64,000 nt of DNA, taken from positions 247,382 to 311,381 of the forward strand of contig SSNU01000101.1 of the NCBI GenBank assembly GCA_012064415.1, in the 5' to 3' direction. This document shows, piece by piece, positions 37,801-47,700 of the stretch. The position numbers and the translations under genes are program-made. Under the pieces are notes generated by a model. The model was not told the origin of the DNA, did not search any database, and saw only the letters and a program-made list of their open reading frames with translations. How positions within the stretch are numbered: position 1 is the stretch's first letter; each line of letters begins with the position of its first letter. This stretch comes from Gyrodactylus bullatarudis. Lineage: Eukaryota > Platyhelminthes > Monogenea > Gyrodactylidea > Gyrodactylidae.

Positions 37801-39687
37801 GATATTAACAGTTTCTTCTTTTAACTTATGATTAAAACTAAACGGCCAAATTCTCACTCCAACTTGTACGGAATACGAAATAGGTTGTTGTGTGGTTGCG
37901 CGAATTACATTGTTTAGATAGCAAAATTTGAAAATTCTGAGTATTTATTTAAATAAATCGAGTGAGATTCAAAAAAAAATCCAACATACTTCACGAAGTT
38001 GATTTTCAAAATACTTCTGGTATAAGATTACTTTTTTGCTCATCAAATTTTGAACGTTCTTAATACTTTTTAAATTCATTCATTCATTTTGAAAAATTCT
38101 AAATCTATTGTATTCAAAAGTCAAAATAAGAAAAATATTATTAAATAATCTTACGTAATATTTTTATTTCATAAAATTGATAAAAATCCAAAAATATAAT
38201 AAAGAAAAATTTTCATTTGTGGAAAAAATTCTAATTTGAGAGTGCAGATTTTGCATAAAACTTTCTTAATATCAACATCGTACTCAATGAAAATCGGTGT
38301 ATAAAATTAAGATGATGCCAAGCGTTTCAAAAATAAGGCCTTTATTTCGGGCATACTCATCAGTGTGATACATGCCAGATAAGTACAAATTTACAAAAAT
38401 TGATATCCAACTTTGATGAGTATGCCCGAAATAAAGGCCTTATTTGTGAAACGCTTGGCATCATCTTAATTTTTTAAAATGATAACTTCGGTGACTCAGC
38501 TCTAAACTAAGGTTACCCAACACCTCACGAGAATCAGTGATAAAATCTCGGGATAAAATTTTGGCAAAAACATGAGAGAATTCAATGTAATTAAACATTT
38601 AGAAGCTGTCCAATACAACAATGTTCCCTTGAAACCGATTGAAGTAAAAACTCAACGACGCCAACATATCCCAAGTCCGATTAGTAATTTTGAAAGATGT
38701 CCAGTTACCCCTAATAATGGTTCAATGTCAGTTCCTGTGAAGCGTAAAGAGTACACCAACACTGGGAAAATAATCAAGTATGAAACCATGAATTTAACCC
38801 CGGAACAACCAAGACGGGTTAAACTCATGTCCGATTTCAAAGCAACGTCTAATCTCGATGTCAGATGTTCAACGACAAGAAGACTGGTGAGTTTTAGCTA
38901 CCCAGATTTATTTATTATGCCTAGGAACTAAACAAATAAGAAAAAAAAATTCTTTGAAATTATTTTTTCGATCTATACTTCTAAGTAGATTCATAATATA
39001 ATTTTTCTAAATACTACAATAGAATTCATTTTTGAATCTGAGCAATCGTAAGTTTATACTTCCTTTCTTGAGAGTTGCATGTTTTCTTTTATCCTTTCCT
39101 CATATTAAAAAATAAAGTAACTGATTTTTTTGTTGGCATGCCTGCTTATTCCTCAAAGTGATAAATTTATTTTAAAACTTATTTTAGAATCAGTTTTGTT
39201 TTGGTTTAAATTTTTTAAATAAAATCAAAAATAGCTTGATTCAAATAAGAACAAAAATGCCTCCGAAAATCAGGAACATATTTGTGTTATATGATGTTTT
39301 TAATGAACCTAGCAGTTCAGACCATATAATCTAAGGGATCTTCAGCTGATTTTGATTTTATCTCCTTTTTTTATCAACTGTAATGCAAGAAACTTTTTAA
39401 TCATTGATTAGTAATCATTATTTAATTTACAATTGGGATATTGCGAAAAAAGTTCTTAAACAGATCAGCCAAAAAATAGTTAATTGATCAGTTAACTTAA
39501 TAGCATGAGCTGATCCACGTTGATATTGTTGCTTCTTTTATACGCTAATTACAAAAGATGGATCTGTTTTTCATGTTGATTAATCATAGTTTTTACATTT
39601 TTTCAGCTTTCCGCTTCAAATTCAAACAGCATAGATAACCTTAATCGGACTGTCAAATATCACTACTGCAATAATTATCCTCAATAA
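16895..39687 (+). CDS. Unrecognised seven-exon gene, about 336 aa
   Basis: I do not recognise this protein. Proposed coding exons are 16895-17085, 20713-20932, 22825-22959, 24701-24755, 31376-31394, 38577-38886 and 39607-39687, totalling 1011 nt. Every join is phase-compatible. Most sites are good (acceptors TTTTTCAG and ATTTTAG; donors GTAAGT, GTAATT, GTGAGT). The 19-nt fifth exon and the weak acceptor before 38577 are the least certain. The first exon begins right after an acceptor, so a 5' non-coding or further coding exon probably exists. The protein is hydrophilic and Ser/Asn-rich with no signal peptide or membrane segment. Exon 3 (RDIQDANDDITKNLKEAES onward) looks like a short coiled coil. 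Exon 4 is basic (RRRKNLPK), exon 6 is Pro/Arg/Lys-rich, and the end is NNYPQ. An AATAAA at 39683 overlaps the stop. A cytoplasmic or nuclear adaptor would fit, but this is a guess. Confidence 0.6.
17086..20712. other. Intron 1 of the unrecognised gene
   Basis: Large AT-rich intron. It contains family A copies at about 17141-17440 and 18132-18434, and a family B copy at about 19150-19320 with a related fragment at 19440-19500. The open frames inside show no domain. Confidence 0.5.
20933..22824. other. Intron 2 of the unrecognised gene
   Basis: AT-rich, with no gene or clear mobile element recognised. Starts GTACGT and ends TTCTTCAG. Confidence 0.45.
23304..24235. mobile_element. Non-autonomous Ginger-like element, 932 bp, with nested palindrome
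   Basis: Ends TGTTACCGTAAATAT / ATATTTACGGTAACA. The long terminal inverted repeats (about 23304-23455 and 24120-24235) share CTCCCCAGTGAGTATTGAAA and the stretch after it. The left arm carries an extra 45-60 bp of short palindromes (23321-23366). Flanks are CATA and TATA, one mismatch from a TATA duplication. The centre holds another hairpin (arms 23934-23980 and 24005-24051 with TAGATTTAATTGGGATATAA), which looks like a second insertion. It has the same TGTTACCG start as the Ginger-type transposon at 41516-43151. It lies in intron 3 of the surrounding gene. Confidence 0.7.
24246..24660. repeat. Dispersed repeat family C, copy 1
   Basis: About 415 bp, closely similar to 27554-28002. Both include ACGTTTTCGAGTTTGTTCT, CAAAATCTCGATT and GGGACAAAATTATGATTTTT. 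The ends read AGTAGG... and ...CCTACT, suggesting short terminal inverted repeats. The minus-strand open frame 24205-24579 is not a gene. It stops just before the exon at 24701. Confidence 0.65.
25784..25909. mobile_element. 126-bp near-perfect palindromic MITE with TATA duplication
   Basis: Ends TGTTACAGGGATTCTGG / CCAGAATCACTGTAACA, flanked on both sides by TATA (25780-25783 and 25910-25913). The arms pair almost to the centre, through GTCTGCAGACTCCCTGAAAG and its complement. The ends and target duplication match the Ginger-type transposon at 41516. The adjoining 25716-25779 resembles the palindrome at 38303-38473. It lies in intron 4 of the surrounding gene. Confidence 0.75.
27554..28002. 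repeat. Dispersed repeat family C, copy 2
   Basis: About 450 bp, alignable with 24246-24660 in the same orientation. The right end is CCCTACT. It has extra sequence near 27620-27635 and 27905-27935 compared with copy 1. Confidence 0.65.
29151..29921. mobile_element. Full-length repeat family A element, about 770 bp
   Basis: Terminal inverted repeats: AGCTATAATATGAAGATGGG at the left; at the right the complement of AGCTAGTAATTATGAAGATG. The subterminal parts carry the family hallmarks (GAATTTATAATTTT, TTGATGAAAAAATTGAG, TCTAGATTATGAG). No transposase frame, so a MITE-like element. Other copies or fragments lie at about 1525, 6425, 7820, 9122, 17141, 18132, 32640, 35190, 36181, 43960, 44945, 46565 and 51640. 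Confidence 0.65.
30640..30960. mobile_element. Foldback with partial SINE (family S2) in the loop
   Basis: The arms 30640-30721 and 30874-30960 are inverted copies (TTTTTGATCAAGTATTTTAG and TAAGCACTTGTC-type sequence). The loop begins with a B-box-like GGTTCGATTCTCG and the S2 body (ACTGAAGAGTCT, GACGAAATGCCTCTATG, GCCATACATTTTTT). The first half of the tRNA-like head is missing. Confidence 0.6.
33237..33263. repeat. GAT trinucleotide microsatellite (9 units)
   Basis: Nine uninterrupted GAT units. Confidence 0.95.
33787..34259. mobile_element. 195-bp inverted repeat with a tRNA-like SINE head at its centre
   Basis: Left arm 33787-33981 and right arm 34064-34259 are almost perfect inverted copies (for example CACACCTAGATGTTACAATT and its complement). 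The 82-nt loop contains an A-box-like TGGCTTAGTGG, an anticodon-like hairpin (CGTTGCCCCACAACG) and a B box GGCTCGAATCCC. The right arm begins with the S2 SINE body (GAGTCCTAATATGGACGAAA). It may be a SINE whose body was duplicated head-to-head, or a foldback transposon that captured a SINE. A single arm-like copy without the head occurs at 40204-40350, and a weaker fragment at 34945-35000. Confidence 0.75.
38303..38473. mobile_element. 171-bp palindromic MITE
   Basis: 60-bp arms (38303-38362 and 38414-38473) share GATGATGCCAAGCGTTTCA and TTTATTTCGGGCATACTCAT. The loop is about 51 nt. Related fragments at about 25716-25779 and 46255-46325 keep the GGGCATACTC(A/C)TCAG part. It ends about 100 bp before the exon at 38577. 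Confidence 0.75.
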
Positions 39688-41515
39688 ATTTTCATATGTA
39701 CAAAAAGGCAATACATTACTATGGAAAACCATTCTATGATATACATCCTTTTTCCTGTGTGTTGAATTAAATATCCTATGATGTTAAATATCATGTTAAA
39801 ATAATATATAATCCAAGAAAACAAAACCCAAAAAGACCACATTGTACATATATTATCAATGCAATTATTGTTATCATCAGATATTATCATTCTAATTAAA
39901 CAAATCATTTGAAAATATTATAAAACTACTCATTCTTGACGAGATTATCCAAGATAAATTTTATTGAAAAATTTCTTTTTTTTTAAACCATGGTATGTTC
40001 CGGTTTTAATTATTCATAATATGAACCTAAATCTTAGCAAGAGATAAAACAAGACAACGAGAAAAGTAATTGTTTCAGGCCCTTCAGTACTGAAGTAGTC
40101 AGTGGATAAAACGCTTCGAATAAAAGTACTCCTGAACGTTTTATAAGAAGTTTTTGGAAGTTGGAAAAACCCCAATGAAAATATGAAAAAATTTAATCAG
40201 GTAGAAATTAATTTTAGACATAAAACCTACTAGCAAAGTGTAGTCACTCGTAATTACAATATTCATGTGAACTCTAACACCTAGATGTTAGAATTCGGAT
40301 AAGCACGTGTCAATTTCATAAGGGAGTCAAATAATATTCAACTCAGGCAATCACCGTTTAAAGTTTTATCCATTGATTTCAAAAATTTTATTTTCATACT
40401 TGATCGAAGATATCTCCTTTCTTATTTTTCTAAAATTCCTTTTGAGTTACTGCCTTATTGATGAGTATCTACTCATTTATTTAGATTGTGATGGATGATT
40501 ATCGTTAAATAAGGATAATTCTCAAAAATATTGCGCTATAGTTAGTTTATTTCACGTGACAATTCACATTCGAAAAGAGGGGTTTTCCAAATAATGAATC
40601 CATCGATTAGGGTCTCCAGTGTTTATTCTCACTAAGTGAAATAGGAAAAAAGGGAGTCTGCTATACGATTACTCAGAGAGAAGAGTATGACGTAATTTTT
40701 TGCTTTGGTGAATAGACGGGTCTCTGTTATTCTCTCAATTGTGAAAACGACTTTTCGTAATGATTTTCCAAAAAAATTGAAATAAGTTGAAAAAAATCAG
40801 AAACTGGCTTCAATTTCGATTACAACTGCAATACTTTGGAATGGAAATTACCCAGCTGACTCAACTTTTGCATCGAATGGTGTTAAATTTAATGGATCCA
40901 AAATAGTGAATACATTTTATTTTAAAGATATGACTTAGAAAATCATTCTGGTAGTAGAGAGCTAGACATGGATGGCATATTCGATTTTTCAACAAATTTG
41001 AACTTGAAATATAGAAGCACTCAAAGTTTATTGACCTGAAAGGAAAAAATCTTAAATTCGTCACATTACTCATTAGTACATGGGTTAAATATTTTATATA
41101 CTTTAGATGAAGTTCACCTTATTTCGGTTTTTGGTCTCATTTTGTAGAGAAATTTCTCGTGATTCGATTTGAAACCCTATCGATTTCGTTCATTTAATAT
41201 GAATAAAATTAAAATCAGAATTTTGAATGGGGAATTAATTTTTCAACTAGCGTACACAGCTTTGAACTCCATACGACCTAATTAAAAATCAAAAAAGGAT
41301 TTCTTGACTTTAAATCCTCTCGTTAAACATATATTATTCAATTCTATTCCGAAGAAGCGAATGTTTCATCATGAAACTGTTATGAAAAGTTTTTTTGACC
41401 ATATCTTTATAGAGGAAATATTTATCATTTTGGCTACTTGTAAGGCATCAAATTTAACTAAATTTTTTATTAAATATAATATATCCCCTTGTTTGATCAT
41501 AAACCGCTTTATATA
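39688..41515. other. 3' flank of the unrecognised gene; no gene seen
   Basis: AT-rich DNA. 40204-40350 is a single arm of the S2-associated inverted repeat (ACCTACTAGCAAAGTGTAGT, GTCAAATAATATTCAACTCA). Open frames at 39681-39908 and 40861-41073 have no domain. Confidence 0.45.
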
Positions 41516-41685
41516 TGTTATTGTGAGTTTGGGAAATCATTGAGTGTTGGTAATTCACTAGTGTATGTTGGACCAACATTGTTGGTAATCATTGTGATTT
41601 TAATGAATCTAGCTAATTGGCTTTCTCGAGGGTATTGTCACTTTTTCAATGAATTTACTTCATTCGAAACATAATCGGTTTAAAA

Positions 41686-42676
41686 ATGGACGTCAAAGCC
41701 TGGCGATTGAAATTCGACGAATATCTATTTAGAAGAAATAAAATCTACCAAAAATTATCATCTCTATTGTCAAAATTAGAAATAGACACCATGATCGACC
41801 GGATATTGCTTCTCAAAAGCAACTCATGCTCCAAAGTTCCACAGGATTTTAAACTTCTTAAAAAATACGACTATTTAGAAGAAGAGGGAAAGAGGTTTCT
41901 TATTAAACCAAGAAGGTTTCTTAAACCGATTCAAAGGTGATTAGATATGCTTCTCAAGAAGACATTTTCGATATTCTTTATGAGGCCCATCTTAAAACTG
42001 GACACGGTGGCCGAGATCGAATGGTCTACGATATAAGAGTGAAATGGAAGAATTACATACTCTCCAGAAGTTTTTGAATCTGTGTATCACTTGTCAAAAG
42101 TCAAAAGGTTCCCGCAATAAGAAATTAGTCGTAAAGCCAATCATTTTTGAAAATTTCAATTCAAGAGCACAAGTTGATTTAATCGATTTTCAATCGAATC
42201 CTGATGGGGATTATAAATTTATTCTTGTGTACCAAGACCATTTGACTAAATTCGTGAATATTTATCCACTCAGGAATAAGAAGGCTGAAAGCGTCGCTGA
42301 GGTTCTAAAAAGAATTTTTTCTTTTGGTTCCCCTGACATCCTTCAGAGGGATAATGGTCGAGAGTTTGTCAATAAGGACATAAATTCTCTAAAAGTATTT
42401 TGGTCAAATATGAAGAGTCCAAAATTTTCCCTTGGAAATGGACAAGGAATATTCAAATGTAATTGCATTAGAAATAGTAGAACACTCATCTGTAAATGTA
42501 AAAAGAATCATTTGTACGATAATATAGTCGAACCTCATCAAGAATATTATTGTTGTTCTCTAACCTTCCACATGAGTTTAGAATCTAACAATAAAAAGAA
42601 TCAAGTTTTATGTAACTCAAGATGCCATCATTCTCTTCTTTGTGGCAATAAATATATTATTCTTTTTTTTCATTAA
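41686..42676 (+). pseudogene. Integrase of the Ginger-type element (KRBA2-like), frameshifted
   Basis: Three reading frames hold consecutive parts of one integrase. The N-terminal region is in frame at 41686-41940. The two histidines of the H2C2 zinc finger (HLKTGH) are in another frame at about 41941-42040. The cysteines (CITC) and core are in a third frame from 42044. In the core, VDLIDF supplies the first catalytic Asp and LQRDNGREF the second. The segment that should carry the catalytic Glu is deleted or scrambled after about 42430. Similar proteins are annotated as KRAB-A domain-containing protein 2-like in many invertebrates. Two frameshifts and the missing Glu make it non-functional. 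Confidence 0.85.
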
Positions 42677-42682
42677 TTTTAA

Positions 42683-42892
42683 TCAATTGGTTGAGCTGAT
42701 GAATTCACTGACCATCTCAGTGAGTTTGGGTAATAAGGGCTTATGTTGCGACCGTTTCAACATTTCCGATAACTCATTGATGATCCGGTCTTTCATCTCA
42801 TTAGGTAGGACACTGACGGCAACATTTGAATCCCTATTTGCCTCGGTGGGACCTGGGTGAGGAATTAAATCATTAGAAGTTTGTTCTCTCAT
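42683..42892 (-). CDS. Small 69-aa open frame inside the Ginger-type element
   Basis: Unrecognised. It runs opposite to the integrase, near the right terminal repeat. It begins MREQTSNDLIPHPGPTEA and ends FISSTN with an ordinary stop. The middle (EMKDRIINELSEMLKRSQHK) would make amphipathic helices. Its composition is balanced and less AT-driven than chance frames nearby, so it may be a second gene or a terminal exon carried by the transposon. The upstream part is not visible. It could still be a chance frame. Confidence 0.35.
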   Translation of the reverse strand: MREQTSNDLIPHPGPTEANRDSNVAVSVLPNEMKDRIINELSEMLKRSQHKPLLPKLTEMVSEFISSTN

Positions 42893-43151
42893 GATATCGC
42901 TTTGAAATCAAAAAGACTGCCAAATGCTTCGGCGTGTTTTTAAACAATCTTATTTATTTATATTTACTTTTGTTTTATTCTCTCCCCACTCTTTGCTTAT
43001 TCGAATACAATTACATTATATTCGTTACTTTTATTCATTAACTTTACTAAGATCACTACACTTATTAGCTAGATTCACTAAAGTCACACTGATTACCAAC
43101 ATACACTATTGAATTACCAACACTCAATGATTTCCCAAACTCACGGTAACA

Positions 43152-44786
43152 TATATATTCTTTTAAACTGAGTGTTTAGAAATGAGGTTGTAATCTTGAG
43201 GTTGTACATGGTTTAGAACTTTAGGACTACAAAATAGCCTAAATAGGAATAACCTACCAAATAATTCCGCTATTCTTTACTCTACGTCAGATTTTTAATT
43301 ACTCTATTCCTTAAACTCATTTGCTTTTTGACTGTATCATCAGGGGAAAATGACGAATTCGCCAACTATAGACATTAGAAGTGAATGGCAATCGATTGAT
43401 TTGTTCAAGAAAATGTCCTCCTTCTTTACTGGAATTTTCCCAAAAATTAGATTCATAAATAAAATAGTGGATAAATTTATATACAAGTTTAATTTTCGGA
43501 AATTTTTAATGCGGTCATTTTGCATCAAAACTTAACCTAAGAATCTTGACCTAAGATCCTCTGTAGTCCTTCAAGGCAGTTTATTCTATTCTCGTTAAAC
43601 AGAAATTGAAAAATGATTTCCGGTAGATTGCATTCTTCCAGAATGCAAGCTTGGAAAAGAATGAAAAAGCGAATGAAGAAAATCAATCAGAGTGAAAGTG
43701 AGGAAAAATATTGGGAAACTGTATAGTGATGCAATCGTGATTAAAACAAAAGGCCTGTTACCAAGATATGTTATATTTGCATAATAGATTTTAATCAAAA
43801 AATTATCTCAAGCATCAGTGAAAGATACAATTTGAATTTATGAGAAAGGGACAGAAAGGTGTAAGAATAGATAGTATTTAATGCTATAGTTATCTATCCA
43901 AATCAGTTTAGTATCAAAAAATAATCATAGAAACCACATGTCATCAATGGAGCCAAATTCTCCTTTTTTCAAACTTCAAAGCTAAAATCTATGTTTATTT
44001 GAACATTGTTGTACAATTATTGTACATAAATTATGACTCAATTTTCTAAAATCTGATTTTGATAGCTACGAGGACTAACCATGATTGCAATTTTTAAATT
44101 TCAACACAGTATAAATTGACTCTAAAAAGGATACAAAAAGGAACTAAAAAGTGAATTAAATCTTCTTAGATCAAATGTAAAAAAGGCTACCAAAAATTTT
44201 ATTTTGGCCTACCACTGTAACCATATCTGCAAATGGTAATTTGGCGCAAAAACGAAATTAAATTTTTTTCCGAAATGGTAAAAATGGCCTCTCAATCTGG
44301 ATTTAAGAAAATCTTTAACAAATTTGATTTCTTGGCAAAAATATTGAGATTTTTGAAATAATCAATCAGCTTTATATTGATCGTGGCATATTTCCAACAA
44401 CTGTAGATGTGATAGTATTCTGGGTAGATAGAATAGAAATGGATATCAATCAGACAATTATTGATAGAAACGAATCTAAAAATCCAAAATTACCCGAGCA
44501 CTGGTATAGTATCATATTTTTCCGAAACTCACACAAGCTAAAATCCCACAAAGACGGAAATCCCTATATGTTGTGATAGGTGTACTCTTTTTTCCAAGTA
44601 TCAGTTGACTTGAAAATATCAATTAATACGAAATGAATGTTCAAATCACTTTTATTCGATTCATAAAAATAATAATACTTGAAATTTAGACAAAAAAGAT
44701 CAAAGTTTCTTGACAAAAAATTGAATTGAAAAAAATAGATTCTTTTTTAAGGGAGTAGAAAACAGTATTTGCAAGCGGCTAAAGAG
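43152..44786. other. Between transposon and CNNM; no gene seen
   Basis: AT-rich DNA holding a family A copy (about 43960-44390), within which 44140-44235 resembles 14905-15010. TTTATT at 44651-44656 is an AATAAA signal on the minus strand, 131 nt past the CNNM stop and suitably placed as its poly(A) signal. Confidence 0.45.
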
Positions 44787-47700
44787 TTAGTGATGCTTCT
44801 TGAGGCTATCCAAGAAACTGGTATATTCATTCCATTGCTCCTGGAATAGGTCTATCCTTTCAGGATCAATATCGAGTTCAAGGCGTTTTTCTTTGTTTCC
44901 TATAAATATTTGAATGAATGGATCAGTCAATGGATAATATAAAGCTAATTTATATGAAGTTGGGAATCTATGGTTTTTACGAAAACATTGATTTATTCAT
45001 CAAAAATTCATTTTGATCCTCCCACTTTCAAATAAATAAAAATTTTCAGTTCAAAGTTCGAATTTTTGATGAAAAAATCGAGATTCCCAACTTGATATAA
45101 ATTTGACTTGGACGAAATTTTCAAAAATTACCAAAATCGCTTATCGATAAATTTAATCTTTAAGTTTTTTGATAATAATATCCCACCAATTTTCGCTTTT
45201 CATGCTTCTTTCTTTAATAATTTATTTCTTACAAAAATGCTTAAAAAATTACATAAATACTATGAAAATTTTTCTTTCAATAGTTAAAAATAAAATTTCT
45301 CTCATTTTTCATGAGTATTTTGATCGGTCGGGTTCCAGAACGTGAAACGGGCTGGCACTTATTTTTTGAACTCTACAACTACGATAGTCAGTTATGTCAT
45401 TTATTCCTGAAACCTCAGCAAGTAGGTGTTCGAAAAAAACTCAAAATATATTTTGATTTCATTTTCATAAAATCATTGTGAGGAACAAAGAGAAAATAGT
45501 GGTTTTTTGAGTATTTTAGACGGCCCAACGAAAGTTTTCAAAAAAAATACTTGGATGGATCAATTCAAGGGGTCAGATACCTTTATCTTATTAGCATAGT
45601 CAAAAAGTTGTAAATCATAACCAACCGGTAAAATAGGATTTAAGGGCAATTTAGAAAAATATACAGATCACAAGTTCCATTTTGTGTATGGTGTCATTTT
45701 GACTTTCAAGAAGGACAAGTGAGAGGGCTTTCCCTATTCTTCGATTACTTATAATTTCCTATCAACTTGGTAAATAGTCAGAAGAAGTAAATATCTCTGA
45801 AGGAAAGAAAAATAGTTGAAGGGAGAAATGTTGATCAATGTGAAGGGAAATACTGTATATTCTTAGTATCTACGCATTTGTAATCATAAAAATATATAGA
45901 GGCAAGCTATGTTATACGGATAGGAAAATAAATTAGTTTCCATAGTCGAATATACTCATGGCTCTAATTAGCTTGCTAAATCGATTTTACGAAAGTATAA
46001 TCATTACATTGATAAAATTATCAAGAACAATTTCTTTGGTAGTTTAACTCGAAATCTTTCGTATGAGAAGAATTGATAATTGAAATTCCAATTCGTGATA
46101 GTGAAGAGGTCCTGAATATTTGCCAATGTTTCAAGTTTAAAGAATGGCTTTTTTCTATTTGTTAGAAACTCTAGAAAAATACAATGTTATGAATCATAAC
46201 TTTGAGTTAAATTATAATTTTTTTATTTCAAGGGCAGAAGAAAGAGATGCCAAAATTTTCGCAAATAAGTGTCTTTATTTCGGGCATACTCCTCAGTATA
46301 ATTATTATAATACATGCGATATATATTGGGTTTAACAAAAATAGGAAATAAAGATTATTGCTTCTAGTTCCACATTTTTTACAGAGGCTAAAACCTATTA
46401 CCAGGTTAAAGCATAATAATTTGTAAAGTTGTATAAAGTTGAAAATTTCAATAATAAAACCGAATTCTTTGAAAAATTTTGTCTAAAAATGTATAATAGT
46501 TGAAATTGATTTCTGCTATTATTTCGTATTTTATCTAAAAAAAATGCTTAATATATTTGAAACAACCCAATACGATACTAAAATTCAACTTTTGATCACT
46601 CGTTCACTTTTAAATCAACAAATTTTTTTTCATTCTCATCATGAAAGTGGACCTCATGATCTAGAATCTAGATTCTAGATTCCAACAAAACTTGATAAAA
46701 TTCGATTTCTCGATTAGAAACTACGAATTCCCATCTTCGTATCAACTAGGTGTAGATATTCTTGATAAAAATGAACAACACAAATGAGATATATAATATT
46801 TTGCCGAAATCGCGGATCCGAAACTAACCTTGGGTGCTGATGAACTCAATTTTCTTCCGATTCATCATGGCGTCATGAATGATTCTAGCAAAAGCATACT
46901 GCTCATAGGAAATTTTTAGGTATTCCAGATTTCTTACAGACTTTACGTCAAAGTCGGGAATCAGTTTTATATCCTTGATGGCTAGTTGAAATTCGCCAAT
47001 GTTTATTGTGGAGCTAGTGATGTAATTGGCAACAACTTTGTTAATCCCTACGAGAGAAGTGAAGGTTTCAACTTTGGTAAAATTTGCAAACTATCATCCT
47101 TAGTGGAAGGAAACTCACGATTTATAGGCTCAGATCCAAAACTGTAGAACGGGCCAACCTCGAAGACGTAATCTTCTTGTAAGTTGAATTTTACATTAGC
47201 ATAACCTTGGAGTATTAGGATAAAACCATTATAGGGCTTATTCATTTCGAGAATGTAATTCTCATGCTCCTTTGGACTAGAAAAAAATATTATTAAAAAA
47301 GATAAAAGAGTTTAGATTCAGCATAAGACAGTGGGGGACAGGAATTATTGAAGGGTTTCTTTTCAAAATCATAGATTATGAGAAAATGCAAAACCGAAGA
47401 GGCTGTAGACCAAAGATGAGAGTATGGTGAGAATTCAGAGTATTTTTCAATAAATATAAGATTTAGTTCTTTCAATCCTTTGGGATTTATATTTTATAGA
47501 GAATTGGAGTTAAAATGTCAAAAATGAAATTTTAGCCTTTTACATATACAGAGTATGGTGTAGGAAATACAATATTTCATTAAATGGAATGCCCAAAAAA
47601 TTTACTCTTCAGTTTTTTAAAATCTTAAATTCTGAATGAAGAAAAAAAAACAGAAAGAGATAAATAGATATTTTTCTCACAACTATTACTAATAGAACTT

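Larger units (their letters stand above)
31395..38576. other. Intron 5 of the unrecognised gene (7.2 kb)
   Basis: Contains two family A copies in opposite orientation (about 32640-33120 and 36181-36735), a GAT microsatellite (33237-33263), the large SINE-centred inverted repeat (33787-34259), a small family A element (about 35190-35392) and the palindrome at 38303-38473. No coding exon was recognised. Confidence 0.5.
41516..43151 (+). mobile_element. Ginger-type DNA transposon, 1636 bp, degraded
   Basis: Ends in TGTTATTGTGAGTTTGGGAA at the left; the right end on the minus strand reads TGTTACCGTGAGTTTGGGAA. The inverted similarity runs about 100 bp inward (GTATGTTGG, TGAATCTAGCTAAT). TATA flanks both sides (41512-41515 and 43152-43155), a 4-bp target duplication. 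It encodes a retroviral/Gypsy-type integrase (41686-42460) but no reverse transcriptase or LTRs. That combination, with TGTNR ends and a 4-bp duplication, defines the Ginger group of cut-and-paste transposons (family knowledge). The integrase is broken, so this copy cannot move by itself. Confidence 0.85.

Noticed and set aside
41304..41674. Two overlapping plus-strand frames (41304-41543 and 41489-41674)
   Set aside because: They span the edge and left inverted repeat of the Ginger-type transposon and have transmembrane-like composition only because of AT-rich codons.
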